50,470 nucleotides of DNA, from contig CAISEE010000043.1 of NCBI GenBank assembly GCA_903884345.1, positions 1-50,470 on the forward strand, read 5' to 3'. Position numbers and translations under genes: made by a program. Source of the stretch: Candidatus Adlerbacteria bacterium. GTDB lineage: Bacteria > Patescibacteriota > Minisyncoccia > Phycocordibacterales > SBAW01. The notes beneath the pieces were generated by a model, which searched no databases, was not told where the DNA came from, and worked only from the letters and a program-made list of their open reading frames with translations. Shown one piece after another: positions 1-7,475 of this stretch (position 1 is its first letter; every line of letters starts with the position of its first letter).

Positions 1-131
1 AAAATTGCCATTCTTTTTGGTGCGCACAGACGCACACCTGGGACACTTTTTTTGTAGTCATACCTTGATTGTAGCTGTTGCGTTGTGGTTGGGCCATGGT
101 GTGGCAAAACAGCCTCACATTTTCCCATTAA

Positions 132-446
132 GCCGATTTTTACTTCGAGTATTGGAGTCCAGAGCAAAAGCGAGTCGGACGGTACTTCCCAGACTTCCTT
201 GTTGAGACCTCAAAAGGGCGTTTCATCGTCGTGGAGGCGAAAGGAGGGAATGAGCAAGCCGACTACGAGGCAAACAAGAAATCCTACAAAGGCAAGCTCG
301 AAAATGTCACAAACGAGATTTTGGCAAAGGAAATTGGTTTTAACGATTTCCAGAGCATCAACAAGAACTTCGAGTACCGCCTTATTTTCAACGCCTCACT
401 CCAGCGCGAGCAGGTGCGGCTCTTTGAGGAACTAAAAAAGCGCTAA
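132..446 (+). pseudogene. C-terminal fragment of a PD-(D/E)XK nuclease-type protein
   Basis: The frame is open from a stop at 129-131 to the stop at 444-446. It reads YFEYWSPEQK, then a YFPDFLVET stretch and GRFIVVEAKGG. The spaced D and E-A-K form a PD-(D/E)XK signature, as at the C-terminus of helicase/restriction subunits. No ATG precedes the motif. A GTG at 231 starts only after the catalytic Asp, so translation from it would give a broken domain. In-frame stops upstream (66-68, 129-131) show that the rest of a larger gene is missing or frameshifted. It could also be a 5'-truncated copy from a recombination event. Seen: the motif and the stops. Inferred: decay of a defence or restriction gene. 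The nuclease-like ORF 3 nt downstream fits a decayed island. Confidence 0.5.
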
Positions 447-448
447 CT

Positions 449-964
449 ATGGCGAAAGAGCGGAAAATAATCACAGAGGATTTTGTACAAAGCTCTGTCA
501 TACGACATCTTAAGGTGAACGGGTGGAGCACATCGCTACAAAGTGCCGAACTGTGGGAGCAAGGCGTTGATATTAGGGTCCGTAACGACCGTTTTTCTCG
601 GTATTGGCTTATCGAAGCGAAAGGCGACCCGTCGGCAACGGTAAAAAGTCCATCAGGGAGTCAAAGCAGCAGTTTCAACTCCGCCGTGGGGCAAATTCTT
701 ACAAGAATGCACAGCAAAGGTGCTCGCGGATATAAGTACCGATATAAATACGGTATAGCTTTTCCCGTCTCGTTCAGAAAGATGGTCATGAGAAAAATGC
801 CTTTTGACGTGATGGACAAGCTTAACCTCTACCTCTTTTTTGTGGACGGTATAGGCAATGTTGAAGAAATTAAGTGGAACCAATTAAAAAAGGAGGGGCA
901 ATTGCAAAATAACCATGGTCCACATCACACCCGAATCCGTCGAACAGTGGCGCAAGACATTTAA
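449..964 (+). CDS. putative PD-(D/E)XK endonuclease-like protein
   Basis: A 171-residue protein with the order E (ELWEQ), GVDIRV, YWLIEAKGD at roughly residues 35-60, which is the E...(G)xD...ExK core of PD-(D/E)XK nucleases. A following helix has Q-I-L-T-R-M, like the conserved Q/R helix of this fold. The substrate is unknown; restriction, repair or Holliday-type roles are all possible. It starts 2 nt after the nuclease fragment stop, suggesting cotranscription. Its last 50 nt overlap the next small gene in another frame, and its C-terminal residues (about 155-171) look non-conserved, so the original end may have been earlier and been extended by a frameshift. Family assignment rests on motif reading only. 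Confidence 0.55.
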   Translation: MAKERKIITEDFVQSSVIRHLKVNGWSTSLQSAELWEQGVDIRVRNDRFSRYWLIEAKGDPSATVKSPSGSQSSSFNSAVGQILTRMHSKGARGYKYRYKYGIAFPVSFRKMVMRKMPFDVMDKLNLYLFFVDGIGNVEEIKWNQLKKEGQLQNNHGPHHTRIRRTVAQDI

Positions 965-1121
965 GGAGCAGTACGGGGTAGACTACTCTGACCAAGAGGC
1001 GCGGGAGGCGGCGAGTAATCTTGTCGGGCTTTTTGACCTGCTTTTAAAGATGGACCGAAAGCAGCATCCAGAGAATTACGAACAGAAACAAAACAGTGAC
1101 ACGCAGAGTGGGGTAAAATAG
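915..1121 (+). CDS. small conserved CPR-type protein
   Basis: A 68-residue soluble protein beginning MVHITPESVEQW, then a central segment with DYSDQEAREAASNLVGLFDLLLK and a hydrophilic tail. The pattern ITPES...GxxxSxxEAxExAxxLxxLxxLL is familiar to me from small uncharacterised proteins common in Parcubacteria. Function unknown. It overlaps the end of the nuclease-like ORF and is followed 4 nt later by a 53-residue acidic protein, so the two are probably one transcription unit. A GGAGGGG run at about 892-899 is too far from the ATG to be a convincing ribosome site. Confidence 0.6.
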   Translation: MVHITPESVEQWRKTFKEQYGVDYSDQEAREAASNLVGLFDLLLKMDRKQHPENYEQKQNSDTQSGVK

Positions 1122-1125
1122 TAAA

Positions 1126-1287
1126 ATGGACGAGGAGATGGAAATTGATGAGGCTCCCGAGGACGACGAAATACGGCGTCTGATGCAGGAGCACGATATT
1201 GACGCGGACACGGCACAAAAAGCCCAAGAGCTTATTGATGACGGTCTGGACGAGGACGAGGCTATCGAACTAGCTGACGAGATATAG
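1126..1287 (+). CDS. very acidic 53-residue small protein
   Basis: An ATG at 1126 opens a 53-codon frame to the TAG at 1285-1287. The product is mostly Asp and Glu with a repeated helical pattern: EIRRLMQEHDIDADTAQKAQ, then ELIDDGLDEDEAIELADEI. Two similar short amphipathic helices of about 18 residues resemble a UBA-like or helix-pair arrangement, but I cannot assign a family. It begins 4 nt after the previous small gene. The strong charge bias and codon structure make chance unlikely, yet there is no function I recognise. Confidence 0.55.
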   Translation: MDEEMEIDEAPEDDEIRRLMQEHDIDADTAQKAQELIDDGLDEDEAIELADEI

Positions 1288-1543
1288 TGAAATCAAAGGT
1301 GGGTATGTAGATTGTTGCATCATCCAACCGCTCAAAAACAGTTCGAACGTCCTCTACGACGGCACCCAAAATAGGAATTGAACTGATACGGTGTTGTGGT
1401 GACGGCGATTTTTAGTTCGAGTGTATCCGATATGAAAAAGAGAAGCGACCTTTGCTCTCGCATTGGTCGCTAGTACTTAGCTAAGCGTGTGCCGCACCTA
1501 CAAAGCAACACTCAAGGCGTTAATGTAGTGCTATACTTGCTGC
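1288..1543. other. intergenic region with one hairpin and a promoter
   Basis: 256 bases without a gene. An inverted repeat AGCGACC (1444-1450) / GGTCGCT (1465-1471) gives a 7-bp stem with a 14-nt loop and no T-run, so it is at best a weak terminator. The right end holds an extended -10 box TGCTATACT with TATACT at 1532-1537, 7 nt before the next start codon. Nothing else was recognised. Confidence 0.5.
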
Positions 1544-2062
1544 ATGATTGAATGGTATAGAGTTACGTGGTATTCGCGTATCGGGGCGCTCTTTCTATTT
1601 TTAGTAGTTGTACCGGCATTGTGTTTGTATCTCGGTGAGCAGTATGGAGCGCTCGAAATGGAGCGTGCACCAATTGTGGCGGGAATGATTGAAAAAAACA
1701 TCGGCGCGAAGCTCAGTCCCGGTTTCGTGGAACTGCATTTCGGCACATTGGATAGTATGTCTACACAAAATAAAACCAGTGTCGTTGCGACGGTTACTGG
1801 TCCAAGCACTAAAGAAATTACAATATACACATCAGATGACCCTGGTGACGCACGAATACGAATACATGACGTGGTGACGGGCAAACAATGTGACACTGCC
1901 TACTATTTAGTCACGCGCGTTCTCCTTTTTGAACCTACTGAAACTATTGCGATTGTGTACCATTACAATGGGTCTAATAATTATGTGACCACAGTGGATA
2001 CTGCCACTTGTAAGCCAATAGGCTCGATTGGAACCTCGGTAGATCCATCTATAGAACGCTAA
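1544..2062 (+). CDS. single-pass membrane protein, hypothetical
   Basis: 172 residues: a short cytoplasmic start (MIEWYRVTWYSR), one hydrophobic segment at about 13-32 (IGALFLFLVVVPALCLYLG), then an extracytoplasmic domain with two cysteines (CDTAYY, ATCKPIG) that could form a disulfide. The TWYSRI...LFLxVxPxLxxYLGxQY beginning is a recurring N-terminus among Parcubacteria membrane proteins. The start is well set: TATACT at 1532-1537 puts the predicted transcription start on the ATG, so the mRNA is likely leaderless. The outer domain has no family I recognise. Confidence 0.7.
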   Translation: MIEWYRVTWYSRIGALFLFLVVVPALCLYLGEQYGALEMERAPIVAGMIEKNIGAKLSPGFVELHFGTLDSMSTQNKTSVVATVTGPSTKEITIYTSDDPGDARIRIHDVVTGKQCDTAYYLVTRVLLFEPTETIAIVYHYNGSNNYVTTVDTATCKPIGSIGTSVDPSIER

Positions 2063-2096
2063 ATATATTTGCCAAAAAAATACAATCATAAATACT

Positions 2097-2315
2097 ATGG
2101 ATACCAATGCAGGCCAAAATGTCACCGTGTCGCCTCGCGCGACGAAGAGCATTATTGTAATCGGGTTTATCATCGTTATACTCGCAATCCTCCTTCAAAG
2201 CTACATATTTTTGTGTGGCCGCCCGAATCGCCCCGGAATCCTAAACGGCGTTCTCGGTGCTTCGATTCAACGAACACCAAACCAATTTTGCGACGGCGCA
2301 TCTCGACTGTTTTGA
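2097..2315 (+). CDS. small one-helix membrane protein
   Basis: 72 residues with one strong hydrophobic segment at about 19-40 (SIIVIGFIIVILAILLQSYI), a polar N-terminus and a short outer tail with two cysteines. TACAAT at 2081-2086 and an AT-rich stretch precede the ATG at 2097, the same close promoter arrangement as its neighbours. No family is recognised and the tail is not distinctive, so the real end could be affected by sequence decay between here and the next gene. Confidence 0.45.
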   Translation: MDTNAGQNVTVSPRATKSIIVIGFIIVILAILLQSYIFLCGRPNRPGILNGVLGASIQRTPNQFCDGASRLF

Positions 2316-2403
2316 CCTATGCTCCACTAGCTTTCGAGATAGTTGCCATTGTTTGCAGTTGTTGACCGCAGCGTTGAAAGGGCGTATATACTGCATGCAT
2401 CAG

Positions 2404-2985
2404 ATGCTCGGCAGACATGCGCTACAGCTGAATATGTGGATTGTTCTCGTGGCGCTGGGTTGCTACCAGCTCTATTTGCAGTGGCACCTGCGGGGCGGGG
2501 AGGGATTCAAAGAGGGGTTTATCAAAAACCTGCAGGTGTTAACCGGCATCCCGGCACTCGTATTCCTCGGTGTGTACCTTATCGACCCCACCGAGATTGG
2601 CTACGTCTTCGTGCACATTCCACACCTTCTTCGACTTGTGGGGCTTGTGCTGTTTAATGGCGCGGGGCTCCTTATCGTGTGGTCACATGTGACGCTCGGC
2701 CGGTTTTGGTCGGGCGATCTTGAGACACGCGCGGATCATCGGGTGATAGATACCGGTCCGTACCATTATGTGCGCCATCCACTCTACGCCAGCTACCTCT
2801 ACATGACGCTCGGGCTCTTTTTGATGACCGGCAACTGGCTGGTCGGCGGCTCGATGCTGCTCTACTTCACAGCGGTCGCCGCACGCTGTGGCAAAGAAGA
2901 AGAGATGCTCCTGTCGCGCCTCGGTGCTCCGTACGCGCACTACATGCGCCGCACGAATCGTTTTATTTTTGGGAAGGTTCGGTAG
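2404..2985 (+). CDS. isoprenylcysteine carboxyl methyltransferase-like membrane protein
   Basis: About 193 residues with four to five membrane segments. The last third has the ICMT/PEMT signature: RVIDTGPYHYVRHPLYASYL, then a GNW helix and a C-terminal EEEMLLSRLGAPYAHYMRRT. In this family these residues bind S-adenosylmethionine and methylate a lipid or protein carboxyl or amine; here the substrate is unknown. A longer frame begins at 2257, but a promoter-like TTGACC (2362-2367) with TATATA/TATACT (2385-2392) lies inside it, so the start is probably ATG 2404 (or 2395). The preceding residues are not membrane-like, which supports the shorter form. Confidence 0.75.
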   Translation: MLGRHALQLNMWIVLVALGCYQLYLQWHLRGGEGFKEGFIKNLQVLTGIPALVFLGVYLIDPTEIGYVFVHIPHLLRLVGLVLFNGAGLLIVWSHVTLGRFWSGDLETRADHRVIDTGPYHYVRHPLYASYLYMTLGLFLMTGNWLVGGSMLLYFTAVAARCGKEEEMLLSRLGAPYAHYMRRTNRFIFGKVR

Positions 2986-3024
2986 GTCTTTTTTTTGCTA
3001 CTCGTCCTCCCTGAACCACATCTC

Positions 3025-4128
3025 TTAGTGCGCAAACCGCAATAGCAGGTATGGCTTCTCGCGAGGGCATGCTGCGTTGCCAAAGATGGAGAACAGACGA
3101 CGTTTCCATTTTGGCTGATCTTGGATTGGGTATGTAATCTCTATGTCTGGATGTGCCGCAAGGAGCGCTGCTTTGGTAGGGAAGTGCTCGACGGATGCGA
3201 CAATGCGCTCGAATGCGGGGATGGGCACCTGTTTGAATGAGACGCCGCTTCGCTTGCAGACCACCGTGTGTCCGGGCAGTATCTCCTCCTCGTCTACATC
3301 GTCGCTCATGCGGGCATCGTAGTTGCGTTCGTGGCTGGCGAGCTGCGCATATTCTTTCATGTGGATCGCGTGGTAGCGCAGGGTGTGGCAGGTACCATCC
3401 CAGACAGGGTGATTCTTTTTCATGAGCCTGGTGTAGTCGTTGAGCGGGTAGGTCAGGGTCTTCGTGTATTCGGGGTGCAGGTCAAGCCAGCTCGAAATAT
3501 CGGTGTAGGTGATGCCGTGAAAGCCGAATTCGCCGTTCCAACTGACGCAGCGATGGTCGCCTTCTTTGCTGAAGCACGCGGCGACCGTTTCGGGTGCGAA
3601 TCGCATCCCAACGGCTTCGAGTGTTGGTCGTGCTGTTTTGCAGATCCAGACATCCTCCGGGTGCACTGTGCCACCAATTGTTTTGTAGTGGCCAGCCATG
3701 GAATCGAGCAGTCGTTTGCTGCGAAGGCTAAACCCGCCGTTTCCGACGCGCAACCCGCGCAGGTGATACCACGGTGCACCGATGTAATCGTACTCAAGAA
3801 ACTCGTCGCTCCACGCATTAGGATTGAGGACGAATCCATCGTACTGAAAAATGAGCGCGAACTCAGTATCGACATATGCGGCCATCGAGGTGATGCAAAA
3901 CTCCGAGTACTCCTTGACCGACCGTATGGCAGGGATAGAAAAGACTCGCGGGTCACTGCTCGGGATCGACGAGAGCAACTTCACCGCCTCAAACGACAAG
4001 CCGAGTTCACAGATGTCGGCGGCCTGGATGAGGCGGTCGATGTCGACGCAATCGACCCCAATAAGCGTGACATTTGCTAAGTGTTTCTTCACTCTCACAT
4101 AGTACCCCTTATACTCGCGTATGAACAT
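3025..4128 (-). CDS. DUF5672 glycosyltransferase-like protein
   Basis: About 367 residues from ATG 4128; the open frame reaches 4293, but residues before MFIREYKGYY look unrelated and cross a terminator hairpin. The core matches DUF5672: LIFQYDGFVLNPNAWSDEF, EYDYIGAPWYH and VGNGGFSLRSKRLLD, followed by HPEDVWIC. DUF5672 is found in cell-surface polysaccharide loci and resembles glycosyltransferases, with the DGF and GNGGFSLR motifs taken as nucleotide-sugar site elements. No signal peptide. It is on the opposite strand to its neighbours. Likely role: decorating a surface glycan or glycoprotein. The C-terminal 100 residues (after MSDDVDEEE) are not recognised. Confidence 0.75.
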   Translation of the reverse strand: MFIREYKGYYVRVKKHLANVTLIGVDCVDIDRLIQAADICELGLSFEAVKLLSSIPSSDPRVFSIPAIRSVKEYSEFCITSMAAYVDTEFALIFQYDGFVLNPNAWSDEFLEYDYIGAPWYHLRGLRVGNGGFSLRSKRLLDSMAGHYKTIGGTVHPEDVWICKTARPTLEAVGMRFAPETVAACFSKEGDHRCVSWNGEFGFHGITYTDISSWLDLHPEYTKTLTYPLNDYTRLMKKNHPVWDGTCHTLRYHAIHMKEYAQLASHERNYDARMSDDVDEEEILPGHTVVCKRSGVSFKQVPIPAFERIVASVEHFPTKAALLAAHPDIEITYPIQDQPKWKRRLFSIFGNAACPREKPYLLLRFAH

Positions 4129-4160
4129 GACTGGAAACGCTTGCACTACACTTTCGGCAT

Positions 4161-4190
4161 AAAATAACCCGCCCCTGGTGAGGGGGGCGG
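4161..4190 (-). terminator. terminator for the small minus-strand gene upstream
   Basis: On the minus strand CCGCCCC (4184-4190) pairs with GGGGCGG (4169-4175), followed by TTATTTTA. It separates the 86-residue gene at 4235-4495 from the DUF5672 gene, supporting a DUF5672 start below 4160. Confidence 0.55.
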
Positions 4191-4234
4191 AGTTTCGCGA
4201 GCGTTTGTCTGATACGGTGCCGCACAGGGTGCCG

Positions 4235-4495
4235 TTAGAGCGAGGATGGTCCCAACCACTCCTGCAACTCAAGAAAGAGCGGGTTTGAATCATCGCCCAG
4301 CGGCGTGGTAATCGGCAGTTTCGCTGCCACTCGTGCCGGGACGTTTTGTTCCTCGCAAATCGCTCTTCGCAGAGCCTTGGTGCGCCGTTTGAGCGTCACC
4401 GAGAAGCCGTTGTTGGCACCTGCAAGAATCGCCCGCGCGTGTGCGCCGGCCAGCGTATCGAGCAAGTCTTTGATGGTGGCGCGTTGATGTTCCAT
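4235..4495 (-). CDS. small hypothetical protein
   Basis: 86 residues from ATG 4495 (an alternative ATG at 4507 adds four). The N-terminal half is basic and helical (TIKDLLDTLAGAHARAILAG, then KRRTKALRRAICEEQN). The C-terminal half is shorter and acidic with ELQEWLGPSSL. GGGAG lies 12 nt before ATG 4495. It has its own terminator downstream. No family recognised; moderate chance that it is a real gene, because it has promoter-like TACACT upstream and coding-like composition. Confidence 0.4.
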   Translation of the reverse strand: MEHQRATIKDLLDTLAGAHARAILAGANNGFSVTLKRRTKALRRAICEEQNVPARVAAKLPITTPLGDDSNPLFLELQEWLGPSSL

Positions 4496-4643
4496 TGCTA
4501 CGTACATCTCCCAGAAGTTGTGCAGCTAGTGTAGAAGGGTAGCAGGGTGTTCGTGGGTGGACGATTAAAAAACCTGCGTCTTCATGAAGTGTGCCTGGCA
4601 GGTGTGCATAGAGTGTGCGCGACCGTGCGGTATAGTTACGAGT

Positions 4644-5708
4644 ATGCGTACCATACCCACTCTACTCATTGGCCTCGCCATAACCGCCTCGGTGTTTCTT
4701 GCCGTGCCCAGCGCCGCGCGTGCGTCGTCGCTCACGGCGGCACAGACGGAGGCGATCGTCTCGCTCCTGCAATCCTTCGATGTCAGTGCCGACACGGTGG
4801 CCCAGGTGCGGGCGATTCTTGCCGGGACCACTGTGGCGACGACGGGGAGCGCCGTGCAACGCAGCTGCCCGGCGCTTTCCAACCGCCTTGCCACGGGCTC
4901 GACCGACCAGGGGAGCAATGGCGAGGTCTCACAACTGCAACAGTTTCTTGGTGGGACCGTGTCGGGCTACTTTGGCCCTGCAACCAAGGCGCTGGTAGGT
5001 GCCTGGCAGGCGTCAAATGGAGTCGTGTCGGCAGGGGATCCCAACTACGGCGTCGTGGGGCCGCTCACGCGCGCCACCATCGCCAATGCCTGCGCGACCT
5101 CATCGACCGCAATCGTACCGCGGCCCAGTGTCGCCGCGACCGAGCCGCAGGCCCAGACGCCGGCGGAGATTCTTGCGGCCGCGCGTGCAACGCAGACAGC
5201 CACGACGCTCACGTCGCCGTTTACGATTTCGACCACCACCAAAACCATCGTGCTCCCGCGCTCGGGCGCGATCGCCACATCGACCATGGTAGAGCTTCGC
5301 GCGATGGCGCGGGCAAACCTTGCGGCGCTCGGATCAATCACCGTCGCCCCCAGCACCTTGGCGGGTATCAAGGCAGCGATCATCGCCGCAGTGACCGCGC
5401 ACAAAGCGACCATGCTCTCGGGGGATATCGCCGCAATCACCGCCGTGCAATCACAGTGGTTGCCACGTAGCGCGAGTGCGGCGGTCGTCGCAAAAGGGCC
5501 GACCGACGCGATGCGGTTAGCGGCCGCGGCGGCCGCGGCAAAGGACGACGACTTCATGCTCACGTCGGTGCTCGCGTCGAGCACGACCGCCTGGACGGTG
5601 GTCAACGATAAGATGGTGACCATTCAGTACCAAAGCGGTGGAGACGTCGCGCAGCGCTTTTTCATCAACATGAATGGTTTGTGGACGTTTATTAATGCGA
5701 GCATGTAA
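4644..5708 (+). CDS. secreted peptidoglycan-binding protein
   Basis: 354 residues. A signal peptide (MRTIPTLLIGLAITASVFLA, cut near PSAARA-S) is followed by a helical module SSLTAAQTEAIVSLLQSF...DTVAQVRAIL at about 27-60, then a PG_binding_1-like domain at about 90-145 (GEVSQLQQFLGG, SGYFGPATKALVGAWQAS, VGPLTRATI). The rest is Ala/Thr-rich and ends in a folded-looking segment (VNDKMVTIQYQSGG). The frame opens at 4584, but TATAGT at 4631-4636 and the signal peptide fix the start at 4644. The same module and domain order occurs in the giant protein at 38461. Likely anchored to the cell wall; the rest has no recognised activity. Confidence 0.8.
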   Translation: MRTIPTLLIGLAITASVFLAVPSAARASSLTAAQTEAIVSLLQSFDVSADTVAQVRAILAGTTVATTGSAVQRSCPALSNRLATGSTDQGSNGEVSQLQQFLGGTVSGYFGPATKALVGAWQASNGVVSAGDPNYGVVGPLTRATIANACATSSTAIVPRPSVAATEPQAQTPAEILAAARATQTATTLTSPFTISTTTKTIVLPRSGAIATSTMVELRAMARANLAALGSITVAPSTLAGIKAAIIAAVTAHKATMLSGDIAAITAVQSQWLPRSASAAVVAKGPTDAMRLAAAAAAAKDDDFMLTSVLASSTTAWTVVNDKMVTIQYQSGGDVAQRFFINMNGLWTFINASM

Positions 5709-5736
5709 CTCGTCGTTCGCGTTATACTAACCTTTT

Positions 5737-6225
5737 ATGACCAAACAACCGAAATTAAAATTGCGGGAGACCGCGCTCTCGATCACCCGATGGGTTGGGT
5801 CGCTCCAGTCGATCGTGGTGCATACGTTTTTGTTTTTAGCGTGCTTCGGCGCGGTGGTGACGGGTGTGCTGCAGTTTGATCGGATGCTTTTGGTGCTCAC
5901 GACGGTGGTTTCGCTCGAAGCGATCTACCTCTCGATTTTCATTCAGATGACGATCAACTACACGACGGCGCACCTCGAAGAAGTGGGGCAGGACATTGAT
6001 GAGATTCAAGAGGACATCGGCGAAATCCAAGAGGACGTCGACGAGATTCAAGAAGACGTGGATGAAATCCAAGAAGACGTCGACGAGCTTCAAGAGGATA
6101 TCGAGGAGATCGCCGAGGACGATAAAGAGGGGGATGCCCTGGCAGCGGCACACGAGAAGCGACTCCAAGACATCCACGCCGTGCTCCAGCGGCTCACCAG
6201 CGAGATTGAAAGGATGCAGAAGTAG
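5737..6225 (+). CDS. two-helix membrane protein with heptad coiled coil (DUF1003-like)
   Basis: 162 residues: two membrane segments at about 25-45 and 50-72, then a perfect run of seven-residue units (DIDEIQED, IGEIQED, VDEIQED repeated) at about 85-130 forming an acidic coiled coil, and a mixed-charge helical tail. The membrane part (LLVLTTVVSLEAIYLSIFI) resembles DUF1003 proteins and, less closely, the low-affinity iron permease fold; I favour DUF1003-like without certainty. TATACT at 5723-5728 is 9 nt before the ATG. The repeats differ in codons, so they are kept as protein, not as recent DNA copies. Confidence 0.65.
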   Translation: MTKQPKLKLRETALSITRWVGSLQSIVVHTFLFLACFGAVVTGVLQFDRMLLVLTTVVSLEAIYLSIFIQMTINYTTAHLEEVGQDIDEIQEDIGEIQEDVDEIQEDVDEIQEDVDELQEDIEEIAEDDKEGDALAAAHEKRLQDIHAVLQRLTSEIERMQK

Positions 6226-6268
6226 CAGGGTTCACCACAAGTGCACCGATTATTCGTAGGGTTAAGCA

Positions 6269-6745
6269 ATGCGTATGACGGACACCGCAAAGACTAAGAT
6301 CACCGAAGCGACGCGCGGGTTCTTCTCGGAATTTAAGACGTTCGCGATCAAGGGCAATGCCATGGATTTGGCGATTGCGGTCGTCGTGGGCAACGCGTTC
6401 ACGGCGGTCATTAACTCACTGGTCTCCGACATCATCACGCCCGCGCTCGGGCTCGTGACGGGCAACGGCATGACCGATGTCAAAACACTCTCGGTCACGC
6501 TGCGCGAGGCGCACGCGGGGATGGGTACGTCGACGCCGCCGCTCCTCTTGCACTACGGGTCGTTCATTCAGACCTCGATCAATTTCCTCATCATCTCGCT
6601 CTCGATCTTCGTCGTGTTCAAGGGGATCTCGAGCGCACGTCAAAAGCTCTTTCGCCAGGGTGAGGAGGCGGTCCCGGCGCACGAAAAACCAGCACAGGAG
6701 CGCCTTTTGGAGGAGATTCGTGATTTGCTGAAGGAGGGGAAGTAA
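6269..6745 (+). CDS. mscL: large-conductance mechanosensitive channel
   Basis: 158 residues with the MscL hallmark FAIKGNAMDLAIAVVVGNAF in TM1, continuing TAVINSLVSDIITPALGL. A periplasmic loop precedes TM2 (FIQTSINFLIISLSIFVVF), and a C-terminal cytoplasmic helix (RLLEEIRDLLKEGK) is as expected for the pentamer bundle. The channel opens under membrane tension and releases solutes during osmotic downshock. The loop (about 75-95) is slightly longer than in E. coli. An in-frame ATG at 6275 is an alternative start. It lies between envelope genes transcribed in the same direction. Confidence 0.93.
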   Translation: MRMTDTAKTKITEATRGFFSEFKTFAIKGNAMDLAIAVVVGNAFTAVINSLVSDIITPALGLVTGNGMTDVKTLSVTLREAHAGMGTSTPPLLLHYGSFIQTSINFLIISLSIFVVFKGISSARQKLFRQGEEAVPAHEKPAQERLLEEIRDLLKEGK

Positions 6746-6761
6746 GTTACCATTTTACTAT

Positions 6762-7457
6762 ATGCAATTGAAAAAATGTAAGGTCTCGACATCGACCGCG
6801 ATCATGATTGCGGGCCTGCTCGTTGCCGGTGCGATTATCTTCGTCAATGTCCGTGAGCAAAAAGCGGGTGCCCTCGGTGGCGGGGAAAACGTGCCGGCCG
6901 CTGCCGCCGATCTCTCGAAGGCGCGCCCGCCGTCCGCGACCGACCACGTGTCGGGCACCGTCGGCGCGCCCATCGTCATGATCGAGTACTCTGACTTCGA
7001 GTGCCCGTACTGCTCGATGGTCTACCCGACGCTCAAGCGCATCGTCGCAGAATCAAATGGCCAGATTGCCTGGATCTACCGCAACATGCCGCTCACAACA
7101 ATCCACGCGGATGCTGAGCCTGCGGCCGAGGCCGCCGAGTGCATCGCCGACGAGGCGGGGAACGCGGGCTTCTGGAAGTTCGCCGACGACATCTTCGGCA
7201 ATCAAAGCGCACTCTCGAGCACACGCTACGCGGCACTCGCCAAAGCGGCCGGCGCTGACCCTGCGAAGTTTGCCGCCTGCACCGCCTCGCATCAATTCAA
7301 GGACAAGATCGCGACCGATTCGGCCGAGGCACAAAGCTTGGGTGCCCAAGGGACGCCGTACATCCTCATCATCAACACCAAGACCAAGAAGTCGGCCATC
7401 GCGCCGGGTGCACTCAAGTACGACGATCTTCTCCAGTTGGTGAAGTCGGTGCAATAA
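6762..7457 (+). CDS. DsbA-like membrane-anchored thiol oxidoreductase
   Basis: 231 residues: an N-terminal membrane anchor at about 12-30, an Ala-rich linker, then a thioredoxin-fold DsbA domain. The active site is CPYC at 81-84 (YSDFECPYCSMVYP), and the cis-proline loop is GTPY at 197-200. This is the BdbD/DsbA type that makes disulfides in exported proteins, matching the cysteine pairs in several secreted proteins in this window. One further Cys pair (C127, C173) lies in the helical insert. TACCAT at 6748-6753 is 9 nt before the ATG. No DsbB/VKOR partner is in the window. Confidence 0.88.
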   Translation: MQLKKCKVSTSTAIMIAGLLVAGAIIFVNVREQKAGALGGGENVPAAAADLSKARPPSATDHVSGTVGAPIVMIEYSDFECPYCSMVYPTLKRIVAESNGQIAWIYRNMPLTTIHADAEPAAEAAECIADEAGNAGFWKFADDIFGNQSALSSTRYAALAKAAGADPAKFAACTASHQFKDKIATDSAEAQSLGAQGTPYILIINTKTKKSAIAPGALKYDDLLQLVKSVQ

Positions 7458-7475
7458 TCATAATTTTTCGAGCCT

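Noticed and set aside
2257-2403. Longer N-terminus of the methyltransferase-like gene
   Set aside because: The added residues are not membrane-like and contain a promoter, so a start at 2395-2404 is preferred.
3268-4080. 270-codon open frame opposite the DUF5672 gene
   Set aside because: The minus strand carries the DGF and GNGGFSLR motifs, so the plus frame is a shadow.
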